A stretch of DNA of 29,136 nucleotides from an uncultured Muribaculaceae bacterium (GCA_905209725.1 CAJLTZ010000024.1:1-29136); one strand, 5' to 3'; numbered from the stretch's first letter, positions 14,749-23,972 are shown. Numbers and translations are program-made. The notes: a model not told the origin generated them from the letters alone.

Positions 14749-15642
14749 TTATGTTGTTTCGCTCTCGTGGAGCTTTGTGGTTTCTGTTTTATTTTCTGTT
14801 TTGGTTTCTGTCCCCTCTCCGGAGTGTCCTCCCCCGTCGGGAAGTGTGCCCTCCTCAAGGTCTACCTCCTCGAATTCCTCCTCGGCATGATTGAGCCGCG
14901 CTTTGTCGCGGCGCGTGGCCACCACCTGTCCCCGGAATTTCACCGAGATGGTGTCATATTCATTCCAGCCCTTATAGGGCATCACCTCCCGATAGAAGGT
15001 GGCCAGGGCACGGCGTTTCTCGGCAAGACGTGTGGTGTCGCCGAAGTTCACCACGTGCCCGCTCACTCGCGGCACTATCAGCAGGTTGTGAGCGTCCTGA
15101 GCCACTATCATACTGGTCAGGTCGCGCATCATCGGGTCCTCATTTACGAATCTTACCAGCGGCAATACCTGTTGCGGCTGGAAGTCATGCTTGAAATTGC
15201 CCGTCACCACCGGCACATCGCTATAAAACTCAGCATTCGAGGCGATATGTTTCCCCTCTTTGTTGATGTAATATGAATTGTTGCCGAAGAAGACGCGCAT
15301 CACGGGCACCAGCGGAACCACCCCCACGCTCAGTTTGCCGTCGGATGCTATCATGCAGTGCACGCTCTCGAACGTGTTGAGACGCCCGAGGTATCGCTCG
15401 ATATCCTGCGTATTGATCTGTTTAAGCTGAGAGCCCACTATCCGTGTGGGGTAATTATGAAGCTCCTCCTCCACCCCCTGGCGGATTGTCTTCGCCATCT
15501 GAGGATTCCCCTCCACATTCACCTCAATCCCTGTGCACATATGGCGAAGCGACTCATAGTGCGCCCATACCGTTGCCGTGCAGACATAGCCCGCAAGAAG
15601 CACCAGTAGAACCCATTTAAATATCGTTCCCTTCTTTGCCAT
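14749..15642 (-). CDS. ftsQ: Cell division protein FtsQ
   Basis: Bitopic divisome protein that links FtsL-type partners to the ring. The identification rests mostly on position between murC and ftsA and on architecture: short basic N-terminus, one membrane segment (about residues 8-27), then a periplasmic POTRA/beta domain with features such as RYLGRLNTFESVHCMIASDGKLSVGVVPLVPVMRVF (landmarks: RYL, VPLVPVMRVF) and the KGWNEYDTISVKFRGQVVATRR C-terminal strand (landmark: FRGQVV). It has 297 residues, of which the last 45 are acidic and Thr/Glu-rich with no structure expected. Sequence is poorly conserved in this family. ftsQ ends 6 bp before ftsA. Confidence 0.88.
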   Translation of the reverse strand: MAKKGTIFKWVLLVLLAGYVCTATVWAHYESLRHMCTGIEVNVEGNPQMAKTIRQGVEEELHNYPTRIVGSQLKQINTQDIERYLGRLNTFESVHCMIASDGKLSVGVVPLVPVMRVFFGNNSYYINKEGKHIASNAEFYSDVPVVTGNFKHDFQPQQVLPLVRFVNEDPMMRDLTSMIVAQDAHNLLIVPRVSGHVVNFGDTTRLAEKRRALATFYREVMPYKGWNEYDTISVKFRGQVVATRRDKARLNHAEEEFEEVDLEEGTLPDGGGHSGEGTETKTENKTETTKLHESETT

Positions 15643-15694
15643 AATTTGTGTGTTCAGTTGTTCTCTCTATTCTCCCGGCCTGTGACGCATCTCC

Positions 15695-17089
15695 TTAGTG
15701 CTTCTCCTTCAGAATCTCTGATATCTCGGGAAGCAACCGGTCGATGTCGGCGGCGCCAAGGGTCATAAGAATTTCAAAATTACTATTTTTTATCAGATTC
15801 AGCAAATCTTTCCGCTCGCAATAGATTTTTTCATTGCATTTCACGCCGCGAAGTATCAATTCACTGTCCACGCCGGGTATCGGCAATTCCCTTGCCGGAT
15901 AGATTTCCGGCATTATCACACGGTCGGCCGCACTGAGCGCTTCGGAAAATTCCGGTGCGAAATCGCGGGTGCGCGTGTAGAGATGGGGCTGGAAGATTAC
16001 TGTTATCTCCTTGCCCGGATAGAGTTTCCTTACGGATTCGATGGAGGCGCGTATCTCATTGGGACTGTGGGCGTAGTCATCGATGAGCACGGGTGTGCCG
16101 TCATTGCCGTCGTTCCATACCTCGAAGCGGCGCTTTGCGCCCCGGAAACTCTCCAGTCCGGCTCTTACCTCATCCTCTGTGGCTCCTGCGAGAAGAGCCG
16201 CCGCTGCTGCCGCCACTGCATTCTCCACATTTATCTCCACAGGCACGCCCGGCGATAGATTCTCGATGCGCAGCCCGTCGGGGCCGCAAAGTGTGAAGCG
16301 TATCTCTCCACGGCCAAACCGCACATCCTCGGCATGCCAGTCGGCGTCGTTGCTCCCGATGCCTCGGTAGGTGTAGACCTTTACCCCACAATTAGGCGCA
16401 GGCTTGAATTTCAGCCCTGTGTGGACCAAAAGGTTGCCACCTTCGCGGATGAGGCTCGTGAAGATGCTGAAAGCCTCCAGATAATGCTCCTCGTCGCCAT
16501 AGATGTCGAGATGGTCGGGGTCGGTGCTTGTCACCACGGCCGTCCATGGCGAAAGTTGATGGAAACTGCGGTCGTATTCATCTGCCTCTATCACGCTGTA
16601 TTCCGATTTCTCATTGAGCACGAGATTCGAACCGGTGTTGCGCAGGATACCACCTAAAAATGCCGTGCATCCCTTCTCCGAACCGCGAAGGATGTTCGCT
16701 ATCATGGAGCAGGTCGTGGTCTTGCCATGGCTGCCGGCCACGCAGATTCCCTTCGTATTGCGGGTGATTCGTCCTAAGAGTGCCGCACGTTTTATCACTT
16801 CATGACCCTCTTTGCGGAAAAAGCTCAGAATCTCACTGCTCTCCGGCACTGCCGGCGTATATACCACCAGTGTTCCCTCTTTCCGGCGGAATGCCTCCGG
16901 AATCTCCGACACGTTGTCGGTATATGTGATGCGGGCGCCCTCTTTCTCGAGTGTGTCCGTAAGTTCTGACTCGGTGCGGTCGTAGCCCGCAACATCCAGT
17001 CCGTGGCGCAGATAATAGCGCACAAGGTTTGCCATTCCGATTCCCCCGGCACCCACAAAATATATCCTCTTTATCGAATCTTCAATCAT
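15695..17089 (-). CDS. murC: UDP-N-acetylmuramate--L-alanine ligase
   Basis: Adds L-alanine to UDP-MurNAc, the first stem-peptide step. The 464-residue protein has the N-terminal loop GAGGIGMANL (13-22), the ATP-binding GSHGKTTT (about 118-125), EADEYDRSF (about 167), TSTDPDHLDIYG (about 188) and DDYAHSPNEIRA (about 338). The ATG at 17089 is embedded in 7-bp repeats, which also encode the first residues (Met-Ile-Glu-Asp-Ser). A short Asn-Ser-Asn-Phe-Glu-Ile segment near residue 436 is encoded by the same kind of sequence. It stands 108 bp after murG, the longest gap inside the cluster, and 52 bp before ftsQ. Confidence 0.97.
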   Translation of the reverse strand: MIEDSIKRIYFVGAGGIGMANLVRYYLRHGLDVAGYDRTESELTDTLEKEGARITYTDNVSEIPEAFRRKEGTLVVYTPAVPESSEILSFFRKEGHEVIKRAALLGRITRNTKGICVAGSHGKTTTCSMIANILRGSEKGCTAFLGGILRNTGSNLVLNEKSEYSVIEADEYDRSFHQLSPWTAVVTSTDPDHLDIYGDEEHYLEAFSIFTSLIREGGNLLVHTGLKFKPAPNCGVKVYTYRGIGSNDADWHAEDVRFGRGEIRFTLCGPDGLRIENLSPGVPVEINVENAVAAAAAALLAGATEDEVRAGLESFRGAKRRFEVWNDGNDGTPVLIDDYAHSPNEIRASIESVRKLYPGKEITVIFQPHLYTRTRDFAPEFSEALSAADRVIMPEIYPARELPIPGVDSELILRGVKCNEKIYCERKDLLNLIKNSNFEILMTLGAADIDRLLPEISEILKEKH

Positions 17090-17149
17090 AAATCAAAAAA
17101 TCTTCAATCCTCAATCAAAAGAATCATCAATCATCAATCTCCAATCCTC
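17077..17149 (-). repeat. Heptad repeat block, murG / murC gap and murC start
   Basis: About ten units with plus-strand form AATCNTC or variants (mRNA strand GATGATT, GAGGATT, GAAGATT), mostly 7 bp with one 8-bp and one 9-bp unit. The block covers the murC ATG and its first codons (17077-17089) and continues 60 bp upstream. Confidence 0.88.
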
Positions 17150-17167
17150 GGTATTCGTCATAAAATT

Positions 17168-17195
17168 CTTTTCTGCGATGAGGCGGAAGCCGAAT
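17168..17195. repeat. Dispersed 28-bp element, copy 2
   Basis: Second copy, with core at 17175-17194 and CTTTTC at its left, in the murG / murC gap, 18 bp from the end of the heptad block and 2 bp from the murG stop. Same orientation as copies 1 and 3. Confidence 0.75.
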
Positions 17196-17197
17196 AA

Positions 17198-18298
17198 TTA
17201 TTTCTCAATTATTGAGAGTGCAATCTCCGCGATGCGGTCGTCGCTGTCGCGCTCAGCCATCGCCTTGATATTGCGGCCCATATCCTCAAGGGCTTTCTTG
17301 TCGGCCATAAGGCGCTTGATTTCAGGTATCAGTTTCTCGCGGGCCTCCGTGTCGTCGACATATGCTGCCGCACCGCGGTCCACAAGCGCACGCGCATTCT
17401 TGCGCTGGTGGTCTTCTGATACGTTAGGGGAGGGGACAAGCAGTGCCGGCTTGCCCAATATCTCGAGTTCAGATATCGAACCGGCGCCTGCACGCGACAC
17501 CACAAGGTCGGCTGCCGCATAAGCCGAGGCCATATCGTTGATGAATTTCGTCACCACAACTCCCTTCATCCCTTTGGCGGCCTTCACGCCTCGTTCGCCG
17601 AAATTCTTACCTGTCTGCCAGATCACCTGCAGACCGCTATCCACGAGCTCCGCAAGCCCCTTTTCAAGGCTTTCGTTGAGAGTCAGCGCTCCTAAGCTGC
17701 CACCCACAACCAATAGGGTAGGGCGTTCTGCATCCAGACCGAAACTCTCGCGTGCCTTTCCATTATCAAGACTCTTCTCAAGAAGGTCCTTGCGGATAGG
17801 ATTGCCCGTCATTATTATCTTTTCTGCAGGGAAGAAGCGCTCCAGGTCGGGATATGCCACGCATATCTTCTCCGCCTTCTTGGCCAGCAACTTGTTGGTC
17901 ACTCCGGGATAGGAGTTCTGTTCCTGAATCAGGGTAGGGACGCCGAGTTTCTGAGCCGCCTTGAGGGTAGGGCCTGAGCAGTATCCCCCCACGCCTATCG
18001 CCAGGTCGGGCTTGAACTCCTTCACAATCTTGCGTGCCATCGAGAGGCTCTTGCGAAGTTTCAGAAGCACTCCGAAATTACGCCACAGGCGCTTGCGGTC
18101 GAAACCTGCCACCGGCAAGCCCTTTATCTCATATCCAGCCGCCGGCACCTTCTCCATCTCCATCCTGTTCTCGGCGCCCACAAAGAGTATGTCCACCTTC
18201 GCGTGGCGTCGCAGCGCGTTGGCTATTGATAGGGCTGGGAAGATGTGTCCACCTGTGCCCCCGCCGCTGATTAATATCCTGTATCTGTCCTTTTCCAT
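17198..18298 (-). CDS. murG: UDP-GlcNAc:lipid I GlcNAc transferase
   Basis: Converts lipid I to lipid II on the cytoplasmic membrane face (GT28 family). The 366-residue protein has the glycine-rich loop SGGGTGGHIFPALSIA (10-25), the second glycine loop VVGGSLGALTLN (about 196-207), the UDP-GlcNAc site region SRAGAGSISELEILGKPALLVP (landmarks: RAGAGS, ELE; about 268-288), and SPNVSEDHQRKNA (about 289). Its start is 28 bp after the ftsW stop and the gap carries GGGAATA heptads. murC follows after 108 bp, which also contain one copy of the 28-bp dispersed element. Confidence 0.97.
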   Translation of the reverse strand: MEKDRYRILISGGGTGGHIFPALSIANALRRHAKVDILFVGAENRMEMEKVPAAGYEIKGLPVAGFDRKRLWRNFGVLLKLRKSLSMARKIVKEFKPDLAIGVGGYCSGPTLKAAQKLGVPTLIQEQNSYPGVTNKLLAKKAEKICVAYPDLERFFPAEKIIMTGNPIRKDLLEKSLDNGKARESFGLDAERPTLLVVGGSLGALTLNESLEKGLAELVDSGLQVIWQTGKNFGERGVKAAKGMKGVVVTKFINDMASAYAAADLVVSRAGAGSISELEILGKPALLVPSPNVSEDHQRKNARALVDRGAAAYVDDTEAREKLIPEIKRLMADKKALEDMGRNIKAMAERDSDDRIAEIALSIIEK

Positions 18299-18299
18299 A

Positions 18300-18334
18300 T
18301 CATTCGTATTCCCTATTCCCTATTCCCTAATTTT
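18300..18334 (-). repeat. Heptad repeat block, ftsW / murG gap
   Basis: Three perfect units TATTCCC on the plus strand (GGGAATA on the mRNA strand), flanked by one degenerate unit on each side, all in 7-bp phase. The ftsW stop TAG (18327-18329) lies inside. Confidence 0.85.
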
Positions 18335-19775
18335 CAGTATAGTTTGCTGCCTGCATATCGTCGGGGAGTGTCTTCATCTCAGCCTCGGTGTGTTTCTTAT
18401 TGCCCGAGTGTGCGGCAAAGCGGCTAACCGAAAGCATTATTCCCAGTGTCATCGACATCACCAATACCGAGGTGCCACCCTTCGAGATGAAGGGTAGGGG
18501 CTGACCCGATACCGGGAATAACCCCGTCACAATGGCCATATGCACGAATGCCTGCAGCGCTATCATCACGGCGCATCCCAATATCAGGAACGCCGGGAAG
18601 GCTCTTGAGCATTTGTAGGCGATGCGGCCTGCACGCGCCACAAGAAGCAGATAGAGAATCATCACGAGCATTCCTCCTATGAAACCTGTATCCTCCACTA
18701 TAATTGAATAGATATAGTCGGAGAAGGCGAGGGGCAGACGCGCGCTCTCACGCGAATTGCCCGGTCCCTGGCCGAACAGGCCCCCATTGGCCTGTGCAAA
18801 TTTCGAGAATATCACCTGGCGGTTGTAATCGTCGATCGGGTCATCGGGATGAACTCCGGCAAGGTGGCGTGCCAGACGCCCCTTGTGGGTGCCTGTTCGG
18901 TTCACACCCTCCGATTTCTGGGTGATCACCGCGCTTTCGCCGCCCTGCTGCGCTATTAGCTGCTGTTGCTGCTCGATGCGGTCGAATTCGGTGGTGCTCG
19001 GAGTCACATATTTTATCATCACAAGCGCTCCCACGCCCACTGCATAGACAAGCATCACAAGCCCGAATTTCTTCCACTGGATGCCGCCTATCAGCATCAT
19101 GGCAATGCTCACAAGCATCAGCAGAATGGTGTTGGTAAGGCCGTTGCGCCATAGACACGCACCGAACACCACAACCACTATGGCAGCCGTTATCACGCCA
19201 TAGTTGGTCACGCCGCCCGGAGTCTGGTTCTTGCCCAATATCGATGCCAACAGGCACACCACCGACAGCTTTACAATCTCAGCCGGCTGGATGGTCATGC
19301 CCGCCACGCTGATGGCTCGCTGGGCGCCATTGATCTCAACGCCCACCACCGACGACAGCAGTAGCAGTCCCAATGAGAATATGGCGAATGCCCAGGCGAA
19401 TTTGCTGATAAGTGTATAGGGGGTGCGCTGCATCCAGAGCACGATGCCCAGTCCCATCACCAGAAATATGGAGTGACGGATCAGAGGTCCATACACATTC
19501 CCGCCCGACACCTCGGTGCTCGAGGCTGAGAACAATTCCACCACGCTTATCATCAGCAGCATGATGTAGATGCCCCAAATGTAGGGGTCGGGGCGGTTAA
19601 GTTTTTTCGCAGGCTTCACACCCGAAGCCACCTGGCTTATTGCCGCCGCCACCCTATTGCGCTTCGGCGCAGAGGCTCCATTCTCCCCTCCTCCGGATTC
19701 GCGCCCATCCTTAGGTCGCCCATCCACAGTCTCCCGTATCTCAATACCCCCCCTTATCTCATCATTATCTCCCAT
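18327..19775 (-). CDS. ftsW: Septal peptidoglycan polymerase FtsW
   Basis: SEDS glycosyltransferase that polymerises lipid II at the septum together with the FtsI-type PBP. The 482-residue membrane protein has a ~62-residue charged cytoplasmic N-terminus, then about ten membrane segments starting near residue 66. Family landmarks are NGAQRAISVAGMTIQPAEIVKL (landmark: AQRAI and QPAE, 150-166), FGQGPGNS (about 334-341), LPLAFSDYIYSIIVEDTGFIGG (landmark: SDYIYS) and the C-terminal GQPLPFISKGGTSV. The stretch before FGQGPGNS contains an extra Gln-rich loop (about 262-310). It lies 58 bp after murD, with heptads filling the gap. FtsW rather than RodA is favoured by cluster position. Confidence 0.96.
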   Translation of the reverse strand: MGDNDEIRGGIEIRETVDGRPKDGRESGGGENGASAPKRNRVAAAISQVASGVKPAKKLNRPDPYIWGIYIMLLMISVVELFSASSTEVSGGNVYGPLIRHSIFLVMGLGIVLWMQRTPYTLISKFAWAFAIFSLGLLLLSSVVGVEINGAQRAISVAGMTIQPAEIVKLSVVCLLASILGKNQTPGGVTNYGVITAAIVVVVFGACLWRNGLTNTILLMLVSIAMMLIGGIQWKKFGLVMLVYAVGVGALVMIKYVTPSTTEFDRIEQQQQLIAQQGGESAVITQKSEGVNRTGTHKGRLARHLAGVHPDDPIDDYNRQVIFSKFAQANGGLFGQGPGNSRESARLPLAFSDYIYSIIVEDTGFIGGMLVMILYLLLVARAGRIAYKCSRAFPAFLILGCAVMIALQAFVHMAIVTGLFPVSGQPLPFISKGGTSVLVMSMTLGIMLSVSRFAAHSGNKKHTEAEMKTLPDDMQAANYTEN

Positions 19776-19785
19776 GGTATCCTTT

Positions 19786-19834
19786 TATCAAATATCAAAT
19801 ATCAGATATCAAATATCAATTCAAAATTCAAAAT
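19786..19834 (-). repeat. Heptad repeat block, murD / ftsW gap
   Basis: Seven consecutive 7-bp units in perfect phase. On the mRNA strand, two are ATTTTGA-type and five are TTTGATA-type with single changes. The block covers nearly the whole gap, from the murD stop (19834) to 10 bp before the ftsW ATG. Confidence 0.92.
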
Positions 19835-21177
19835 TAAATCTTGTTGACTCTCTCCTTGAAGAGCTCGCCGCGCTCTTCATAGCTGTGGAAGAGGTCGAAA
19901 CTTGCGCAGCAGGGCGAAAGAAGCACCGTATCCCCTGCATTGGCAATCTCGTGGCAGGCCTTCACCGCCTCGTCAAGGCTGTGAGTGTCGCGAATCTCAG
20001 GCACTTTTCCCTCGAAATAGGAGAGGATCTTGCTGTTGTCAACACCCATGCAGACAATCGCTTTCACCTTTTCCTTTACGAGAGGCTCGATTTCGCTATA
20101 GTCGTTGCCTTTGTCCTTGCCTCCCAATATCAGCACAGTAGGAGTGGTCATGCTCTCAAGCGCATACCAGGTGGAATTCACATTGGTGGCCTTCGAGTCA
20201 TTGATCCAGCGCACGCCTTCCACCTCGCGCACAAACTCAAGGCGGTGCTCCACAGCCTCGAAGTCCTCCAGGGCGCGGCGGATGGTATCATCTTTCACAT
20301 GGAGCAGGGTAGCGCTCAGACCGGCTGCCATTGAATTGTAAAGGTTGTGAAGACCCGGAAGCGCAAGGCGGTCGCGCGGTATTTCCCATACATCGGTGGG
20401 TGTGGTAAAGCGCACGATGCCATTCTCCACATAAGCGGCACTTCCCTCTTCGCGATGCTCGCTGAAGGGCATTTGCATAGCCTCTATCTGAATCTGACGG
20501 ATCTGATCCATCACCACTGGATCATCCTGCCAGTAGATGAAATAGTCGTCGGGCGTCTGGTTCTGCAGGATACGGAATTTGGCTGCCACATAATTCTCCA
20601 TCTTATGGTCGTAGCGGTCCATATGGTCGGGCGTGATGTTCATTATCACGGCGATGTTGGCGCGGAAATCGTACATATTCTCCAGTTGGAAGCTCGAAAG
20701 CTCAATCACATACACCGCGTGGTCACCCTTGGCCACCTGATAGGCCAGGCTGCGGCCCACATTCCCTGCCAGGCCCACATCAAGTCCTGCCGAACGCAGG
20801 ATATGATAGGTGAGTAGGGTAGTGGTGGTTTTGCCGTTGCTTCCCGTGATGCACACCATCTGCGCGTCAGTGTATCTTCCGGCGAATTCAATCTCCGACA
20901 ATACGGGTACCCCTTTCGCCACGAACTTCTGTACAAGCGGTGCCGTGGAAGGTATGCCGGGACTCTTGATCACGATGTCGGCGTCAAGAAGACGCTCCTC
21001 GGTGTGTCCACCCTCCTCATATTCAATCCCCTCCTCCTCAAGAATATCTTTATATTTGGGCGCGATTTTACCCATGTCGCTGAGAATCACGTCCATGCCC
21101 TTGACCTTGCCGAGCACAGCAGCGCCTGTGCCGCTCTCCCCTCCGCCAAGGACCACAAGTTTTTCTCTCTCTTTCAT
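19834..21177 (-). CDS. murD: UDP-MurNAc-L-alanine--D-glutamate ligase
   Basis: Adds D-glutamate to UDP-MurNAc-L-Ala. The 447-residue protein has an N-terminal Rossmann loop GGGESGTGAAVLGK (11-24), the ATP loop ITGSNGKTTTT (about 109-119), the Mur-ligase Asn/His motif NITPDHMDRYD (about 180-190) and NDSKATNVNSTWYAL (about 317). Length is normal. The ATG overlaps the mraY stop by 4 bp (ATGA), so the two are translationally coupled. Confidence 0.97.
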   Translation of the reverse strand: MKEREKLVVLGGGESGTGAAVLGKVKGMDVILSDMGKIAPKYKDILEEEGIEYEEGGHTEERLLDADIVIKSPGIPSTAPLVQKFVAKGVPVLSEIEFAGRYTDAQMVCITGSNGKTTTTLLTYHILRSAGLDVGLAGNVGRSLAYQVAKGDHAVYVIELSSFQLENMYDFRANIAVIMNITPDHMDRYDHKMENYVAAKFRILQNQTPDDYFIYWQDDPVVMDQIRQIQIEAMQMPFSEHREEGSAAYVENGIVRFTTPTDVWEIPRDRLALPGLHNLYNSMAAGLSATLLHVKDDTIRRALEDFEAVEHRLEFVREVEGVRWINDSKATNVNSTWYALESMTTPTVLILGGKDKGNDYSEIEPLVKEKVKAIVCMGVDNSKILSYFEGKVPEIRDTHSLDEAVKACHEIANAGDTVLLSPCCASFDLFHSYEERGELFKERVNKI

Positions 21178-22442
21178 CTTATCTTTAATGTCACGAATGT
21201 CAATACTGCAAGTAATATTCCCACAATCCAGAAGCGCACGGTAATCTTCGCTTCAGGAATGCCGTGGCGCGGGAAATTCCATTTCACCTTGGCCAGCGGG
21301 TCGGCATCCTTCTGGAAGTGATGGTGGAGAGGCGTCATCTTGAAGATGCGATGTCCCTCGCCATAGCGCTTCTTGGTATATCTGAAATATCCCACCTGCA
21401 TCATCACCGATACATCCTCAAGGAAAAATATCAGGCAGAGCAGTGGAATAAGCAGTTCCTTGCGTATCAGAATGGCAAATACAGCCAACACGCCTCCGAG
21501 CATCAGGCTTCCCGTGTCGCCCATGAACACCTGTGCCGGGAAGGCATTATACCAGAGGAAGCCCACCAATGCGCCGATGAAGGCGGCTGCATAGACCACC
21601 AGCTCCTCCGACCCGGGTATATACATGATATTCAGATAACTCGAATATATCACATTGCCTCCCAGATAGGCCATTACAAGGAGCGCCACCCCGATTATAG
21701 CAGAGGTGCCCGCGCAGAGTCCGTCGATGCCGTCGGTGAGGTTGGCGCCGTTGCTCACGGCCGTCACCACTAATACCACTACGAGCACGAACACAAGCCA
21801 GCCCAATGTCTTTGCGGCGTCGGAGTCGGAAATCCAGTCGGTGAGCCACTGATAGTTGAAGTTGTTGTTCTTCACAAAGGGGATGGTGGTCTGTGGCGAC
21901 TTCACCTGCTCCTGTGAGAACACTATCTCGGTATGGTGGTCGGGGCCCGTTTCGCGCTCGAAATTCTCGCTCATCACAATCTCCGGCGACAGCCACATTG
22001 TGATGCCCACGAGCAGACCGAGACCCACCTGCCCCGTTACCTTATATTTACCCTTCAGGCCATCCTTGTTGTGATATTTCAGTTTGCGGTAGTCGTCAAG
22101 GAAACCGATTGTGCCCATCCATACGGTGGCCACAAGCATCAGGATCATGTAGATGTTGGTGAGGTTGCCCACCAAGAGGCAGGGCACAAGAATAGACATG
22201 ATGATGATGATGCCTCCCATCGTGGGAGTTCCTTTCTTGTCCAACTGTCCCTGGAGTCCAAGATTTCTAACCTCCTCCCCTATCTGCATGCGCTGAAGCC
22301 TGCGGATCACTGTGTGTCCGAAGACAAGCGCCAACAGAAGCGCCAACGCAAAGGACACTCCGGCACGGAACGTGATGTAACTCATCAGATTGTGCCCTGG
22401 GAAATCAACTCCATCGAAGAGCTGCAACAGCCAGTAAAACAT
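21174..22442 (-). CDS. mraY: Phospho-MurNAc-pentapeptide translocase
   Basis: Transfers phospho-MurNAc-pentapeptide to undecaprenyl phosphate to make lipid I. The 422-residue protein has about ten membrane segments and the hallmark acidic motifs: PTMGGIIII (about 72), the paired Asp of LDDYRKLK (about 113), NLTDGIDGLCAGT (about 235), GDTGSLMLGG (about 309), and PLHHHF (about 374). A polar loop of about 60 residues between the fourth and fifth helices, containing the ETGPDHHTE stretch, is longer than in E. coli MraY (360 residues) and is usual in Bacteroidetes. It lies 24 bp after murE and overlaps murD by 4 bp. Confidence 0.97.
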   Translation of the reverse strand: MFYWLLQLFDGVDFPGHNLMSYITFRAGVSFALALLLALVFGHTVIRRLQRMQIGEEVRNLGLQGQLDKKGTPTMGGIIIIMSILVPCLLVGNLTNIYMILMLVATVWMGTIGFLDDYRKLKYHNKDGLKGKYKVTGQVGLGLLVGITMWLSPEIVMSENFERETGPDHHTEIVFSQEQVKSPQTTIPFVKNNNFNYQWLTDWISDSDAAKTLGWLVFVLVVVLVVTAVSNGANLTDGIDGLCAGTSAIIGVALLVMAYLGGNVIYSSYLNIMYIPGSEELVVYAAAFIGALVGFLWYNAFPAQVFMGDTGSLMLGGVLAVFAILIRKELLIPLLCLIFFLEDVSVMMQVGYFRYTKKRYGEGHRIFKMTPLHHHFQKDADPLAKVKWNFPRHGIPEAKITVRFWIVGILLAVLTFVTLKIR

Positions 22443-22466
22443 CTCTTATATATTTAAGCCTGTTTC

Positions 22467-23921
22467 TTATTTGATGATATTTTCCACCTCCTCGCGGTCG
22501 TCGAAATGATGGCGCACGCCCTGCACTTCCTGGTAGGGTTCGTGACCTTTGCCGGCGATGAGCACCACGCTGCCGGGTTTGGCCATGCGCATTGCCGTGC
22601 GGATGGCTTCGCGACGGTCGGTGATGGAGAGTGTGCGGCGCAGTTCGGCCTCCGTCAGTCCGGCCTTCATGTCGGCGATGATGGCTTCGGGGTCCTCGTC
22701 GCGCGGATTGTCGCTCGTAAGGATCAGAAGGTCGGAGCGGCATGCTGCCTCGCGCGCCATCATCGGACGCTTGCCGTGGTCGCGGTTGCCGCCCGCTCCC
22801 ACCACTGTGGTGATCTCTCCATTGGAGCCTACCACCTCGCGAATCGTGTCAAGCACATTCACCAGCGCGTCGGGCGTGTGGGCGTAGTCCACGATGGCCG
22901 TTACCCCCTCGCGGCTGCGGAAGGTCTGGAAACGGCCGGCCACAGGAACAAGCTTGCTCATGTTCACAAGCACATCCTCTTTCGGGAAGCCCGTGAGTAT
23001 CGAGGCGCCATATACCGCTGTCAGGTTGTAGGCATTGAAGCGGCCTGTGAAGCGTACCTCCACCTCCTGGCCGTTGAGCTCGAGAAGCGTGCCGTCGAGG
23101 CGCGTCTCAAGAACACGGCAACGGAAATCGGCGTCGCTGCGCAACGAGTATGTGTATACCTTTGCCTTTGTGTTCTGCACCATATACATTCCGGCCTTGT
23201 CGTCGGCGTTCACCAGCGCGAACGCATCCTTGTCGAGGCCGTCGAAAAACATCTTCTTGGCGTTCATATAGTTCTCCACGGTGCCGTGATAGTCCATATG
23301 GTCGCGTGTGAGATTGGAGAATACTGCTCCTGTGAAGCGCAAGCCTGCGATGCGGCGCTGATGCGCTGCATGGCTCGATACCTCCATAAAGGCGTAGTCG
23401 CAGCCATCGGCCACCATCTCGGCAAGTAACTCGTTGAGGGTAAGCGGGTCGGGGGTGGTGTGTGTGGTCGGTATCGCGCGGTCGTGCACGTAATTGCAGA
23501 CTGTCGACAAAAGACCGGCACGGTAGCCCTCAAGCTTCGCCATCTCATAGAGTAGGGTAGCGGTCGTGGTCTTGCCGTTGGTGCCGGTGACGCCCACAAG
23601 CTTCAGCTTGTACGACGGATGTCCATACCAGGCAGATGCCAGGCGTCCTAACGCCTCTGCAGAGTCGGCAACCCGGATATAGGTTACGCCCTTCTCTATC
23701 GTGGCAGGAAGCGTTTCGCAAACAATCGCGCCAACATGGGCGCTCGCCACTACGGGTATATATTTATGGCCATCCGTGGTGACGCCACGTACTGCCACAA
23801 ACATCCCCTCCTTCGATACTTTCCGCGAGTCGCTTTCCAGACTCGTGATATTCTTATCGGTGTCTCCTATCACTTCAATCGGATTGATATCCTCTAAAAG
23901 TGTCGCCAGTTTGATTGTCAT
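22467..23921 (-). CDS. murE: UDP-MurNAc-tripeptide synthetase, meso-DAP type
   Basis: Adds the third stem amino acid to UDP-MurNAc-L-Ala-D-Glu. Motifs from the chosen start: ATP loop VTGTNGKTTTA (about 111-121), TTPDPLTLNELL (about 155), EVSSHAAHQRR (about 180), NLTRDHMDYHGT with the Asn/His motif (about 206), and DNPR at 404-407. DNPR is the known specificity signature for meso-diaminopimelate over lysine, in agreement with dapB in this window. The ATG at 23921 (Met-Thr-Ile-Lys) is preferred to one eight codons upstream, whose extra residues are unlike MurE and come from ATC-rich repetitive sequence. It lies 51 bp after the PBP gene. Confidence 0.96.
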   Translation of the reverse strand: MTIKLATLLEDINPIEVIGDTDKNITSLESDSRKVSKEGMFVAVRGVTTDGHKYIPVVASAHVGAIVCETLPATIEKGVTYIRVADSAEALGRLASAWYGHPSYKLKLVGVTGTNGKTTTATLLYEMAKLEGYRAGLLSTVCNYVHDRAIPTTHTTPDPLTLNELLAEMVADGCDYAFMEVSSHAAHQRRIAGLRFTGAVFSNLTRDHMDYHGTVENYMNAKKMFFDGLDKDAFALVNADDKAGMYMVQNTKAKVYTYSLRSDADFRCRVLETRLDGTLLELNGQEVEVRFTGRFNAYNLTAVYGASILTGFPKEDVLVNMSKLVPVAGRFQTFRSREGVTAIVDYAHTPDALVNVLDTIREVVGSNGEITTVVGAGGNRDHGKRPMMAREAACRSDLLILTSDNPRDEDPEAIIADMKAGLTEAELRRTLSITDRREAIRTAMRMAKPGSVVLIAGKGHEPYQEVQGVRHHFDDREEVENIIK

Positions 23922-23972
23922 ATCTATATCTCTATCTAATCTCAATATTCATTATCAATTCAATTCCCACAA

